Positions 33,278 to 42,470 are shown, counted from the first letter of the stretch. The stretch is DNA of 60,300 nucleotides from Palsa-1447 sp964509885 (GCA_964509885.1 CAZDZL010000021.1:1-60300), one strand, 5' to 3'. Notes: generated from the letters alone by a model not told the origin. Numbers and translations are program-made.

Positions 33278-34276
33278 ATGAAGAAAGTCCTGGTTACCGG
33301 AGGCGCAGGCTACAAGGGCTGCGTCCTCGTCCCGAAACTCCTCGATGCCGGCTATGAGGTCGTCGTGTACGACCTGATGCTGTTCGGCTCGGACGGGCTG
33401 CCGAGGCACCCCAAGCTCACGGTGACAAAGGGGGACATAAGGGACATCCCCGCCTATACCGCGGCCCTGAAGGGGGTCGACAGCGTGATCCACATGGCCT
33501 GCATCTCCAACGACCCCAGCTTCGAGCTGGACGAGGGCCTGAGCCGGACCATCAACTTCGACTGCTTCGAGCCGATGGTCATCGCCTCGAAGAAGGCCGG
33601 GGTGCGGCGCTTCATCTACATCTCCAGCAGCTCGGTCTACGGGGTCAGCGAGGCGCCCGACGTGACCGAGGACCATCCGCTGGTCCCCCTCACGCTCTAC
33701 AACAAGTACAAGGGCCTGTGCGAGCCCCTCCTTTTCAAGCACCAGTCCCCGGACTTCGTCTGCGTGACGCTCAGGCCGGCGACGGTATGCGGGTATTCGC
33801 CGAGGATGCGCTTCGATCTCACAATCAACATCCTCACGAACCACGCGGTCAACCGGAGGCTCATCACGGTCTTCGGCGGGACGCAGAAGCGCCCCAACAT
33901 CCACGTCGACGACGTGACGGAGCTCTACGTCAAGATGCTCGAGTACCCCGCCGCGCTGGTCGCCGGGGAGACGTTCAACGTCGGCTACGAGAACTTCACC
34001 GTGTCCCAGCTCGCCGAGTTCGTGAAGACCGTGGTCGAGCAGGAATTCCCCGAGAAGGCCCCGATCCAGATCACGACCACCCCCTCGAACGACAACAGGT
34101 CCTACCACGTCTCCTCGAAGAAGATCTTCGAGAAGCTCGGGTGGAAGCCCAAGCGGACGATCGAGGACGCCGTGCGCGGGCTCTGCCAGGCCTTCAAGCA
34201 GGGCAAGTTCAAGGACTCGATGGGCGACGAGAGCTTCGTCAACGTTAAGGTCATAAAGAAGCTCGGGCTGAAATGA
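33278..34276 (+). CDS. NAD-dependent epimerase/dehydratase (extended SDR)
   Basis: This 332-residue protein has the cofactor motif TGGAGYKG at 7-14, ISSSSVYG at 115-122 and a complete catalytic Tyr141-Lys145 (YNKYK). It acts on a nucleotide-linked sugar; which one cannot be read. It opens a 16-gene plus-strand operon and overlaps the next SDR by ATGA. There is no Shine-Dalgarno before the ATG; the preceding bases are pyrimidine-rich, so initiation may be leaderless or weak. Functionally it probably works with the following SDR and the kinase/nucleotidyltransferase. Confidence 0.85.
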   Translation: MKKVLVTGGAGYKGCVLVPKLLDAGYEVVVYDLMLFGSDGLPRHPKLTVTKGDIRDIPAYTAALKGVDSVIHMACISNDPSFELDEGLSRTINFDCFEPMVIASKKAGVRRFIYISSSSVYGVSEAPDVTEDHPLVPLTLYNKYKGLCEPLLFKHQSPDFVCVTLRPATVCGYSPRMRFDLTINILTNHAVNRRLITVFGGTQKRPNIHVDDVTELYVKMLEYPAALVAGETFNVGYENFTVSQLAEFVKTVVEQEFPEKAPIQITTTPSNDNRSYHVSSKKIFEKLGWKPKRTIEDAVRGLCQAFKQGKFKDSMGDESFVNVKVIKKLGLK

Positions 34277-35286
34277 GCTCGGAGAAGCCGCTCGCGATCG
34301 TGACCGGTGGCGCCGGGTTCATCGGCAGCCACATGGTCGACCTCTTCCTCGGCGAGGGCTACCGCGTCCATGTCGTCGACAACCTGGTCGGCGGCAGGCT
34401 CCAGAACCTCGACCACCAGAAGGGCAACGCGGACCTGAGGGTGGACACCCGGGACCTGCGGGAGATAAAGCCGGGGGACAGCGTCTTCGCGGGCGCCCGC
34501 CACGTCGTCCACTTCGCGGGCATAGGCGACATCGTCCCCTCGATCGACAGGCCGGTCGACTACATGTCGGCCAACGTCATGGGGACGGTCTGCGCCCTGG
34601 AGGCCGCCCGGGCGGCCAAGGTCGCGAAGTTCGTCTACGCGGCGTCCTCGTCCTGCTACGGCCTCGCCCAGGAGCTGCCGACGACCGAGGGCGCGCCGAT
34701 CAACTGCGAGTACCCCTACGCCCTCAGCAAGTACCAGGGGGAGCAGGCCGTCCTGCACTGGGGCCGCGTCTACCGCCTGCCGGTCAACTCCATCCGGATC
34801 TTCAACGCCTACGGGACGCGCTCGAAGACCACGGGCGCCTACGGCGCGGTCTTCGGCGTCTTCCTCGCCCAGAAGCTCAAGGGCAAGCCGCTCACGGTCG
34901 TCGGCGACGGCACGCAGCGGCGCGACTTCCTCTACGTCACGGACGTGGCCCGCGCGTTCTTCCTGGCGGCCACCTCGCCGGTCTCCGGGGAGATCTTCAA
35001 CCTCGGGGCGGGCAAGCCGCAGACGGTCAACCGCCTCGTCGAGCTGCTCGGCGGCGAGCGCATCGACCTGCCGAAGAGGCCCGGCGAGCCGGAGTGCACG
35101 TGGGCCGACATCTCCAAGATACAGCGGGTTCTCGGCTGGAAGCAGCAGGTCTCCTTCGAGGAGGGCGTGTCGCGGATGCTCGCCGTGATCGAGTACTGGC
35201 GGGAGGCCCCGGTCTGGGACCCGGCCTCCATCGACAAGGCGACGAAGAACTGGTTTAGCTTCCTAAAAGGAAAGGACCCAACATGA
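34273..35286 (+). CDS. NAD-dependent nucleotide-sugar epimerase (GalE/WbpP-like SDR)
   Basis: This 337-residue extended SDR has TGGAGFIGSH at 11-20, AASSSCYG at 123-130 and Tyr149-Lys153 (YALSK), and its FNAYGTRS and RDFLYVTDVARA segments match UDP-sugar epimerases and dehydratases. It overlaps neighbours on both sides by ATGA (34273-34276 and 35283-35286). By position it converts the activated sugar made by the downstream bifunctional enzyme, comparable to HldD acting after HldE, but the exact reaction is unknown. Confidence 0.86.
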   Translation: MSSEKPLAIVTGGAGFIGSHMVDLFLGEGYRVHVVDNLVGGRLQNLDHQKGNADLRVDTRDLREIKPGDSVFAGARHVVHFAGIGDIVPSIDRPVDYMSANVMGTVCALEAARAAKVAKFVYAASSSCYGLAQELPTTEGAPINCEYPYALSKYQGEQAVLHWGRVYRLPVNSIRIFNAYGTRSKTTGAYGAVFGVFLAQKLKGKPLTVVGDGTQRRDFLYVTDVARAFFLAATSPVSGEIFNLGAGKPQTVNRLVELLGGERIDLPKRPGEPECTWADISKIQRVLGWKQQVSFEEGVSRMLAVIEYWREAPVWDPASIDKATKNWFSFLKGKDPT

Positions 35287-36839
35287 CAGGCCTGACGGAT
35301 GCGGAGATGGTGACGTACAAGCGCAAGATCAAGACGCGCTCGGAGCTCCGCGACATCATCGGCCCGCGCCCGAGGGAAAAGAAGGTGATCATGTGCCACG
35401 GCACGTTCGACCTCGTGCACCCCGGCCACATCCGCCACCTGATCTTCGCCAAGAGCAAGGCGGACATCCTGGTCACGAGCCTGACGACAGACCAGCACAT
35501 CGCGAAGGCGAACTTCCGGCCCTTCGTCCCGGAGGCGCTTCGCGCCATGAACTTGGCGGCGCTCGAGATCGTGGACTACGTCGTCATCGACGAGAACCCC
35601 ACCCCGATCGAGAACATCGGCTTCATCCAGCCCGACTTCTTCGCGAAGGGCTACGAGTACAACAAGGAGGGCGTCCACCCGAAGACACGCGAGGAGATCG
35701 CGGCGCTCGAGGCCTACGGCGGCGAGGTGATCTTCACGCCCGGCGACATCGTCTACTCGTCGTCGCGCATCATCGAGAGCGAGCCCCCGGACCTGGCGAC
35801 CGACAAGCTGCACTCGCTCATGGAGGCCGAGGGCCTCACGTTCCACGGCCTGCGCGAGGCCCTCCTGACGTTCAAGGGGATCAAGGTCCACGTCGTCGGC
35901 GACACGATCGTCGACTCGTACACGTACTGCACGCTGATCGGCGGCAACACGAAGACCCCCACCTTCAGCCTCAAGTACGAGCGCCAGGTCGACTTCGTCG
36001 GGGGCGCGGGCATCGTCGCCAAGCACCTGAAGATGGCGGGCGCGGACGTGAAGTTCACGACGGTCCTGGGCGACGACGCCCTCAAGGACTACGTGCTGAA
36101 GGACCTCCGGGACTACGGCATCGAGTGCGACGCGATCATCGACAGGACGCGGCCCACGACGCAGAAGAACCTCTTCACCGCGGGCGGCTACCGGATGCTG
36201 AAGGTCGACAAGGTCGACAACCGCCCCGTATCCGACAAGACGCTCGACCAGTTCGCGAAGTCGGTCGCCGCGACCCAGGCCGACGTCGTGGTGTTCAGCG
36301 ACTTCAGGCACGGGATATTCAACGGCCGCACGATCCCCGTCCTGACGGCCGCCATACCGAAGGGCCCGCTCCGCGTGGCCGACAGCCAGGTGGCCAGCCG
36401 CTGGGGCAACATCCTCGAGTTCCAGGGCTTCGACCTCATCACGCCGAACGAGCGCGAGGCGCGGTTCTCCATGGGCGACCAGGACTCCACGGTCCGCCCG
36501 CTGGCGCTCGAGCTCTACCGCAAGGCCAACTGCAGGTACCTGATCCTGAAGATGGGCGAGAGGGGAATCATCACCTACCGCGCGCCGGACCCCAACGTGC
36601 GCTCCTTCCTCACGGTCGACAGCCTGACCGAGAACGTGGTCGACGCGGTGGGCGCCGGCGACGCGCTCCTGGCCTACGCCTCCCTGTCGCTCGCGAGGGG
36701 CGGCTGCGCCGTGACCGCCTCCATCCTGGGCTCGGTGGCCGCGGCCATCGCCTGCGAGCGCGACGGCAACGAGCCCATCTCCCCCGAGGAGGTGCTCAAG
36801 AAGCTGGCCAAGGTTCAGAAGCAGACGCACTACGAATGA
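35283..36839 (+). CDS. Bifunctional nucleotidyltransferase-kinase, HldE-like with reversed domain order
   Basis: This 518-residue protein carries an N-terminal cytidylyltransferase-fold domain with HGTFDLVHPGHIRHL at 39-53. A PfkB/ribokinase-type sugar kinase follows at about 200-518, with VVGDTIVDSY near its start and AVGAGDA at about 456-462. In E. coli HldE (RfaE) the kinase comes first and the transferase second; here the order is swapped. HldE phosphorylates a heptose-7-phosphate at C1 and then makes the ADP-sugar. This protein probably phosphorylates and activates a heptose or similar sugar for the SDRs beside it. It is joined to both neighbours by ATGA overlaps. Confidence 0.88.
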   Translation: MTGLTDAEMVTYKRKIKTRSELRDIIGPRPREKKVIMCHGTFDLVHPGHIRHLIFAKSKADILVTSLTTDQHIAKANFRPFVPEALRAMNLAALEIVDYVVIDENPTPIENIGFIQPDFFAKGYEYNKEGVHPKTREEIAALEAYGGEVIFTPGDIVYSSSRIIESEPPDLATDKLHSLMEAEGLTFHGLREALLTFKGIKVHVVGDTIVDSYTYCTLIGGNTKTPTFSLKYERQVDFVGGAGIVAKHLKMAGADVKFTTVLGDDALKDYVLKDLRDYGIECDAIIDRTRPTTQKNLFTAGGYRMLKVDKVDNRPVSDKTLDQFAKSVAATQADVVVFSDFRHGIFNGRTIPVLTAAIPKGPLRVADSQVASRWGNILEFQGFDLITPNEREARFSMGDQDSTVRPLALELYRKANCRYLILKMGERGIITYRAPDPNVRSFLTVDSLTENVVDAVGAGDALLAYASLSLARGGCAVTASILGSVAAAIACERDGNEPISPEEVLKKLAKVQKQTHYE

Positions 36840-37756
36840 TGAGAGTTGTCGTCGTGGGCCTCGGCGTGCAGGGCAGAAAGCGGCTCGCCATTGCCGGGAG
36901 CGACGCGGTGGCGACGGTGGATCCCGTCGCGGCCGGAGCCGGGTTCCGCAGGATCGAGGACGTCCCCCTCGCCGACTACGACGCGGCGCTTGTCTGCACG
37001 CCGGACTCCGTGAAGGTCCCCCTCCTCTCCTACCTCCTCGGCAACGGGAAGCACGTGCTGGTCGAGAAGCCGCTTGTCTCGGACTCGGACGGGGACCTTG
37101 CCGCGCTCGGCAAGCTCGCGGCGTCGAAGCGCGCCGCCTGCTACACGGCCTACAACCACCGCTTCGAGCCGCACATCGTGAGGCTGAAGAGGCTGCTGGA
37201 CTCGGGCGACCTCGGCAGGGTCTACCTCGCGAAGTTCTTCTACGGAAACGGGACGGCGCGCGACGTGAGGAACTCGGCGTGGCGCGACCAGGGGATGGGC
37301 GTCTTCCCCGACCTCGGCTCCCACCTCCTCGACTGGACGCTCTTCCTCTTCGGAACGCCGGCCGCCAAGGCTGAGGTCTGGAGGGACAGCCGCTTCGAGA
37401 ACCGCGCGAGCGACTTCTTCCACTTCGGTTTCCGGGGCAGCGAGCCCGAGCTCGACTTCGAGATGACCCTCCTCTCGTGGAGGAACACCTTCCGCTGCGA
37501 CGTCTTCGCGGAGAAGGGATCGGCCCACATCGACTGCCTGTGCAAGTGGGGCCCCAGCACCTTCACCCACAGGAGGAGGGTCCTGCCCAGCGGCCGGCCG
37601 CCGGAGGAGACCGAGACGCTCACGTGCGCGGACCCCACCTGGAAGGCCGAGTACGACCACTTCCTCGGGCTGTGCCGGGCGCCGTCCTCCAACATCGCCA
37701 ATGACATCTGGATCAACGGCGTCTTCAATGCGGTGCGCGCGTCCCGGCGCACCTGA
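36836..37756 (+). CDS. Gfo/Idh/MocA-family oxidoreductase
   Basis: This 306-residue NAD(P)-dependent oxidoreductase has the Rossmann motif GLGVQG at 8-13 and the family signature EKPL at 77-80, followed by YNHRFEPHI in the substrate domain. Members oxidise or reduce hydroxyls of sugars, including nucleotide sugars (as WbpB or WlbA at C3). Two tandem ATGs (36836 and 36839) are possible; the first gives an ATGA overlap with the kinase gene. In this operon it may supply or consume a 3-keto sugar. Confidence 0.86.
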   Translation: MMRVVVVGLGVQGRKRLAIAGSDAVATVDPVAAGAGFRRIEDVPLADYDAALVCTPDSVKVPLLSYLLGNGKHVLVEKPLVSDSDGDLAALGKLAASKRAACYTAYNHRFEPHIVRLKRLLDSGDLGRVYLAKFFYGNGTARDVRNSAWRDQGMGVFPDLGSHLLDWTLFLFGTPAAKAEVWRDSRFENRASDFFHFGFRGSEPELDFEMTLLSWRNTFRCDVFAEKGSAHIDCLCKWGPSTFTHRRRVLPSGRPPEETETLTCADPTWKAEYDHFLGLCRAPSSNIANDIWINGVFNAVRASRRT

Positions 37757-37775
37757 GCCCGGCCCACCGACACCG

Positions 37776-38660
37776 ATGCTCACCCACCTCCTCTCACCGC
37801 CCGAGAAGCCCCCCCGGGCCGTCGTCCTGGGAGGCGCCGGGTTTGTCGGCGGGGCTGCCGTGCGCCACCTCGCGGGCGCGGGGATAGAGACCCTGGCGCT
37901 GGGCCGCGCCCAGGTGGACCTCGTCTCGGCGGGGGCCGCCGAGGCGCTGCGGCGGCACCTGCGCCCGGGCGACGCCCTCGTCTTCGCCTCGGCGCACGCC
38001 CCCTGCAGGAACGCGGCCATGCTTGTCGAGAACGTCCGGATGGCGGAGGCCGTGGGCGCGGCCATCCAGGGCTCCGGCATCTCGCACCTGGTCTACGTGA
38101 GCTCCGACGCCGTCTACAGGGACTCGCCCGGGCCCCTGACGGAGGCGTCCTGCGCCGAGCCGGGCTCGGCCCACGGGGCGATGCACCTTTCCCGCGAGAT
38201 CCTCCTGCGCGCCGATCACCCGGGCCCCATGGCCGTCCTTCGGCCGACGCTCATCTACGGCCTTGAGGACCCGCACAACGGCTACGGCCCGAACCGGTTC
38301 CGCAGGCTGGCCAGCGCGGGGGCGGACATCGCACTCTTCGGCGAGGGGGAGGAGCGGCGCGACCACGTGCATGTCGAGGACGTCGCCCTGCTCCTAAGGC
38401 GGATCGTCGAGAGGCGCAGCACCGGCGTCCTGAACGCGGTGTCGGGCGAGGTCGCCTCCTTCCGCGAGCTGGCGGAGTTCACGGCGGAGCAGTTCTCGCC
38501 CCGCGTGTCCGTCTCCGGCTCGCCCCGGAGCGGGGCGATGCCCCACGGCGGCTACCGCCCGTTCGACGCCTCGGCGATCGCCCGGGCCTTCCCCGGCCTG
38601 CGCATGACGCCGTGGCGCGAGGGGATCGCCTCCACCTGCAGGATCCTGGCCGACGCCTAG
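37776..38660 (+). CDS. Atypical SDR paralogue 1 (YxxxK replaced by HxxxH)
   Basis: This 294-residue SDR-fold protein has the cofactor motif GGAGFVGG at 19-26 and VSSDAVY at 108-114. At the place of the catalytic YxxxK it reads HGAMH (133-137). It is a clear paralogue of the gene at 39940-40833, sharing VSSDAVY, the xGxMHxxRE block, the YGPNRF block and RRDHVH/TRDHVY. The pair flanks the Cys-less dehydrogenase homologue. The fold and NAD motif are kept, so it may bind a nucleotide sugar with changed chemistry. The start at 37776 is chosen because it opens the Rossmann domain; an upstream ATG lies within the previous gene. Confidence 0.78.
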   Translation: MLTHLLSPPEKPPRAVVLGGAGFVGGAAVRHLAGAGIETLALGRAQVDLVSAGAAEALRRHLRPGDALVFASAHAPCRNAAMLVENVRMAEAVGAAIQGSGISHLVYVSSDAVYRDSPGPLTEASCAEPGSAHGAMHLSREILLRADHPGPMAVLRPTLIYGLEDPHNGYGPNRFRRLASAGADIALFGEGEERRDHVHVEDVALLLRRIVERRSTGVLNAVSGEVASFRELAEFTAEQFSPRVSVSGSPRSGAMPHGGYRPFDASAIARAFPGLRMTPWREGIASTCRILADA

Positions 38661-38664
38661 CACC

Positions 38665-39930
38665 ATGATCGGATTCATCGGGCTCTCGCACCTCGGGCTG
38701 AACTACAGCCTGGCCACGGCCGCCAAGGGCTTCGACGTCGTGTGCTACGACCCCGACAGCGCCCTCGTGGGCCGACTGCGGGACGGCGTGTTTCCCATCG
38801 AGGAGCCCGGCTTCAGGGAGCTGTTCGCCCTTCACCGGACGAGGCTGCGCTACACCAGCGACCTCTCCGAGTTGGGAAAGTGCGGCCTCGTCTTCTATGC
38901 GCTGGACGTGCGCACGAACGAGCGCAACGAGAGCGACCCCGGCCCCCTGTCCGCGCTGATCGCCTCCACCGCGCCGTCGCTCGGCAGGGACTGTGTCGCC
39001 GTCGTCATGAGCCAGGTTCGCCCCGGCTACATGAGGGAACTCGCCGCGCGCACCCGGACGCCGGCCAAGGCCTGGTATTACCAGGTCGAGACCCTGATCT
39101 TCGGGGCCGCTGTCCAGCGCGCCATGGAGCCCGAGCGCTTCATCGTCGGCTCGGGCACCCCGGGGACTCCCCTTCCCGAGGCCTACCGGCCCTGGCTCGA
39201 CGCCTTCGGCTGCCCCGTCCTCATCATGCGCTACGAGAGCGCCGAGCTGGCGAAGATCGCCATCAACTTCTTCCTCGTCTCGTCGGTCACGACCACGAAC
39301 ACGCTCGCCGAGCTCTGCGAGGCGATCGGCGCGGACTGGGGCGAGATCGCCCCGGCGCTGCGCCTCGACCGGCGGATCGGCCCCCACGCGTACCTGAAGC
39401 CGGGCCTCGGCATCGCGGGCGGCAACCTCGAGCGCGACCTGGTCACGGTCAAGGCCCTCGCCTCGGCTCACGGGACCGACGCGGGCATCGTGGACGCGTG
39501 GCTTGCCCACAGCGCCCACGCCAAGTCCTGGGCGATGCGGGTCCTGGAGCGCGAGGTCCTCCACATGAAGCCCGCGGCCCGGATCGCCGTCTGGGGCCTC
39601 GCCTACAAGCAGGACACCCACTCGACGAAGAACTCCGCGTCGATCGAGCTCATCCGGGGCCTTCCCGGGTGCGACGTCCACGCCTATGACCCGGCGGCAA
39701 CCCCCGGCGAGGTTCTCCCCAACCTGACACTCCATCCCGGCGCCCTGGCGGCTTTGTCCGGGGCCGACGCGCTCGCCATCATGACCCCGTGGAAGGAGTT
39801 CTCGGGCGCCGATCCGGCCGCGATCGCCAAGGAGCTGAGGGGAAAGCTCGTGATCGACCCCTACGGCGTCCTCAACCCCAGGGCCTGCGAGGCCGCGGGG
39901 CTGCGGCACGTGCAGATCGGCCGGGGCTGA
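38665..39930 (+). CDS. UDP-glucose/GDP-mannose dehydrogenase-like protein lacking the catalytic Cys
   Basis: This 421-residue protein has the complete three-domain layout of nucleotide-sugar 6-dehydrogenases: N-terminal Rossmann (GFIGLSHLG at 3-11), the central ELAKIAIN segment with Lys197 and Asn201, and a C-terminal domain with GLAYKQDT. The active-site motif GxGxGGxCxxKD reads GLGIAGGNLERD (247-258), so the thioester-forming Cys is Asn254 and the Lys is Arg257. Such a protein should not carry out the normal two-step oxidation to a uronate. It may stop at one oxidation, epimerise, or serve as a binding partner for the two flanking SDR paralogues (inference). Confidence 0.85.
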   Translation: MIGFIGLSHLGLNYSLATAAKGFDVVCYDPDSALVGRLRDGVFPIEEPGFRELFALHRTRLRYTSDLSELGKCGLVFYALDVRTNERNESDPGPLSALIASTAPSLGRDCVAVVMSQVRPGYMRELAARTRTPAKAWYYQVETLIFGAAVQRAMEPERFIVGSGTPGTPLPEAYRPWLDAFGCPVLIMRYESAELAKIAINFFLVSSVTTTNTLAELCEAIGADWGEIAPALRLDRRIGPHAYLKPGLGIAGGNLERDLVTVKALASAHGTDAGIVDAWLAHSAHAKSWAMRVLEREVLHMKPAARIAVWGLAYKQDTHSTKNSASIELIRGLPGCDVHAYDPAATPGEVLPNLTLHPGALAALSGADALAIMTPWKEFSGADPAAIAKELRGKLVIDPYGVLNPRACEAAGLRHVQIGRG

Positions 39931-39939
39931 ACGACGGCG

Positions 39940-40833
39940 ATGCTCGAGCACGCTAACAGCTCCGCCACCCGACCCGCGAGGGTCGTCCTCCTCGGCGCCC
40001 GCGGCTTCGTGGCGCCGGCGCTCGCCGCCGCGCTGGACGAAGGCGGGGTTGATCGCCTATCCCTCGGGAGCGCCGACATGGATCTTTGCGACCCGGCGAG
40101 CGTCCGGAGCCTCACGGAGGCGCTCCGGCCCGGCGACGCGGTGGTCATGGCCGCGGCGCTGACCCCGGAGAAGGGGCGCGACGCGGGGACGCTCATCCGC
40201 AACGTGCGCATGGCGGAGCATGTCGCCGCGGCCCTCCAGGCCCGCCCCGCCGCCCATCTCGTCTACCTGAGCTCCGACGCCGTCTATGACCCCCAGGCGG
40301 CGGTCGTGTCCGAGGCCACGGCCGCGGCGCCCGCCGACCTGTACGGCCTCATGCACCGCGCGAGGGAGATCGCGCTCCGGGACGCCTCGGACAGGGCCGG
40401 CGTCCCCTTCTGCGTCCTTCGCCCGTGCGCCATCTACGGCCCGGGGGACACCCACAACAGCTACGGTCCCAACCGTTTCGTGCGCACCGCCCTCACGGAG
40501 GCAAGGATCCAGATCTTCGGCCGCGGGGAGGAGACGCGCGACCACGTGTACATCGCCGACGTGGTCCGCCTCATCCAGGAGGTCCTCTTCAGCCGCAGCA
40601 CCGGCGTGCTCAACCTGGTCAGCGGGACGACGGTCTCCTTCGGAGACCTCGCGGCCGAGGTGGTCCGCCTCACCGGCGGCGCGGCCGCGATCGAGTCCCT
40701 GCCCCGCGGGAGCCCCGTCACCCACAGGGCCTTCGACACGGCAGCGCTGCGCAGGAGCTTCCCCGACCACGTCCCGACCCCGCTCGGCGACGGGCTGCGG
40801 GGGACCGTCGAGGCGTTCCCGGGCGCCCGATGA
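39940..40833 (+). CDS. Atypical SDR paralogue 2 (YxxxK replaced by YxxxH)
   Basis: This 297-residue protein is the sister of the gene at 37776-38660. It keeps the Rossmann start (VVLLGARGFVAP at 15-26) and LSSDAVY at 110-116. The catalytic motif reads YGLMH (135-139): the Tyr remains while Lys is His, the same His that paralogue 1 has. A shared substitution argues for a distinct subfamily and not random decay. It ends with an ATGA overlap into the Nudix gene. The substrate is unknown; it is probably a nucleotide-linked sugar handled together with the dehydrogenase homologue between the two copies. Confidence 0.78.
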   Translation: MLEHANSSATRPARVVLLGARGFVAPALAAALDEGGVDRLSLGSADMDLCDPASVRSLTEALRPGDAVVMAAALTPEKGRDAGTLIRNVRMAEHVAAALQARPAAHLVYLSSDAVYDPQAAVVSEATAAAPADLYGLMHRAREIALRDASDRAGVPFCVLRPCAIYGPGDTHNSYGPNRFVRTALTEARIQIFGRGEETRDHVYIADVVRLIQEVLFSRSTGVLNLVSGTTVSFGDLAAEVVRLTGGAAAIESLPRGSPVTHRAFDTAALRRSFPDHVPTPLGDGLRGTVEAFPGAR

Positions 40834-41303
40834 CCGGGAATCCAAAAATCCGGCCCGAGGCCGGCGGTGCCGTCCCGAGGAAGGTCGTGGCCGGCGTCGT
40901 CCTCCTCCGGGACGACGGGGCCGCGCTCCTTCAGCTTCGCGACGACATCCCCACGATCCAGGACCCCGGCATATGGGTCGTCCCCGGGGGCCACATCGAG
41001 CCCGGCGAGACGCCCAGGGACGGGGCCTGCCGGGAGTTCCTTGAGGAAACCTGCTACCGGTGCGCCAATCCCCGCCCCCTCACCCAGCTCTCCTCGGCTT
41101 CGGCGGGCTATGCCGGGGATTTCGACCTGGTCTTCTTCTGGGACATCTACGACGGCGTCCAGGCGATCGAATGCCGGGAAGGCCAGGCTTTGGAATTCGT
41201 CCCGCGCCTGGCCGCGGAGCACATTCCCCGCCGCGACTACCTCACAAGGGTTTGGGACTTGGCTCTTTCCGAAAGTGGCGGCCACGCGGAAATGATGGAT
41301 TAA
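40830..41303 (+). CDS. Nudix hydrolase
   Basis: This 157-residue protein has a Nudix box at 54-76: GHIEPGE, then REFLEE, matching G-x5-E-x7-RE-U-x-EE. Similar proteins in sugar loci hydrolyse nucleoside-diphosphate sugars (GDP-mannose hydrolases, Gmm type) or clean up nucleotide by-products. The start at 40830 overlaps the previous SDR by ATGA. It may control the pool of the unusual NDP-sugar made here. An alternative role in general nucleotide sanitation cannot be excluded. Confidence 0.85.
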   Translation: MTGNPKIRPEAGGAVPRKVVAGVVLLRDDGAALLQLRDDIPTIQDPGIWVVPGGHIEPGETPRDGACREFLEETCYRCANPRPLTQLSSASAGYAGDFDLVFFWDIYDGVQAIECREGQALEFVPRLAAEHIPRRDYLTRVWDLALSESGGHAEMMD

Positions 41304-41342
41304 TCCCCTCGCCATGACCTATTCTATCTGTTCTTGGAAATA

Positions 41343-42458
41343 ATGGAATTGAGCCACCGAACGCTTTCCCAGTCAGGCCCCTACCGCGACCTGACGCTGG
41401 CCGACATTCCCCCGGACGTCGCCCTGTCCCTTTTCCGGCAGATGCTGCGCCTGCGCCGGACCGAGGAGGCGCTTCTCGCCGAATACCACCCCGCCGAGGA
41501 GATGCGCTGCCCCATCCACTTCTGCATCGGCCAGGAGGCCATCCCCGCGGCCCTCTCCCAGCTCGTCCGGGCGGACGACTTCATGTTCAGCCACCACCGC
41601 TCGCACGGCTACTACTTCGCGAAGGGATCGCCCCTGCGGGAGCTGTTCGCGGAGATCTACGGCCGGGAGACGGGGGCCGACGGCGGCCGCGCGGGCTCCC
41701 AGGACATCTCGCACTCGGGAACGCACTTCTACAGCGGGGCGATCCTCGCAGGCGCGGTCAGCATCGCCGTCGGCGCCGCCTTCGGCTTCAAGTTCAAGAA
41801 GTCGCCCCAGATCGCGGTCTCCGGCTTCGGCGAGGGCGCGACGGACGAGGGCGCCTTCTGGGAGGCGATGAACTACTCCGGCAAGCAGAAGCTCCCCGTC
41901 CTCTTCGTGATCGAGAACAACCGCTATGCGACGTTCTCCGACCAGCTGAAGCGCCAGGCCGACGACAACATCTGCGAGCGGGTGAGGCCGTTCGGCGTCC
42001 GGGCCACGAAGATCTTCGGCAACGACGCCGCTCTGGCCTACCGGACCCTGAAGGGCGAGATGGAGCGCCTGCGCCGGGGGGACGGCCCCGCGGTCGTCGA
42101 GGCCTACACCTACCGCTGGAACAGCCACGTGGGGCCCGAGGACGACGGGGCCAACAACTACCGCGGCGCCGCGGAGATGAAGTACTGGAAGGACAACTGC
42201 CCCCTCGTCCTCTTCGAGGAGAGGCTGAGGGAGGCCAAGCTTATCGGGGACGCGATCCGGGTGCGCATGGAGTCCGAGATCGCCGCCGAGATCGCGGAGA
42301 ACTTCGCGTTCGCGAAGGCGAGCCCGTTCCCGAAGGGCACCGACTGGCGCCGGATGAACTACGAGGACGCGAGCCCGATGGCCGACCGCCTGCTCGGGAC
42401 GGCCACGCGCGGGGAATTCGACCACGACCAGGCCGAGGCGAAGCTGGGGCCCTACTAG
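41343..42458 (+). CDS. TPP-dependent 2-oxoacid dehydrogenase E1-type, alpha subunit
   Basis: This 371-residue protein resembles E1 alpha of pyruvate, acetoin or branched-chain dehydrogenases: HHRSHGYYFAKG at 84-95, the TPP/Mg motif GEG at 163-165 (GDG in most) and ENN at 191-193. It pairs with the beta subunit 12 bases downstream. No E2 acyltransferase or E3 gene is present, so a lipoyl-linked complex is unlikely to form here. The pair probably transfers an active aldehyde from a 2-oxo acid to a sugar, a carboligase role. I prefer ATG at 41343; a TTG at 41334 would add three codons. Confidence 0.86.
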   Translation: MELSHRTLSQSGPYRDLTLADIPPDVALSLFRQMLRLRRTEEALLAEYHPAEEMRCPIHFCIGQEAIPAALSQLVRADDFMFSHHRSHGYYFAKGSPLRELFAEIYGRETGADGGRAGSQDISHSGTHFYSGAILAGAVSIAVGAAFGFKFKKSPQIAVSGFGEGATDEGAFWEAMNYSGKQKLPVLFVIENNRYATFSDQLKRQADDNICERVRPFGVRATKIFGNDAALAYRTLKGEMERLRRGDGPAVVEAYTYRWNSHVGPEDDGANNYRGAAEMKYWKDNCPLVLFEERLREAKLIGDAIRVRMESEIAAEIAENFAFAKASPFPKGTDWRRMNYEDASPMADRLLGTATRGEFDHDQAEAKLGPY

Positions 42459-42470
42459 TTCCAAACGCCC

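Noticed and set aside
34932..36830. 632-residue minus-strand frame antisense to the reversed HldE-like gene
   Set aside because: It has no motifs and a shadow composition; the plus-strand gene is unambiguous.
38665..39930. Assigning ugd (UDP-glucose 6-dehydrogenase)
   Set aside because: The catalytic Cys is replaced by Asn, so the standard reaction cannot be assumed.
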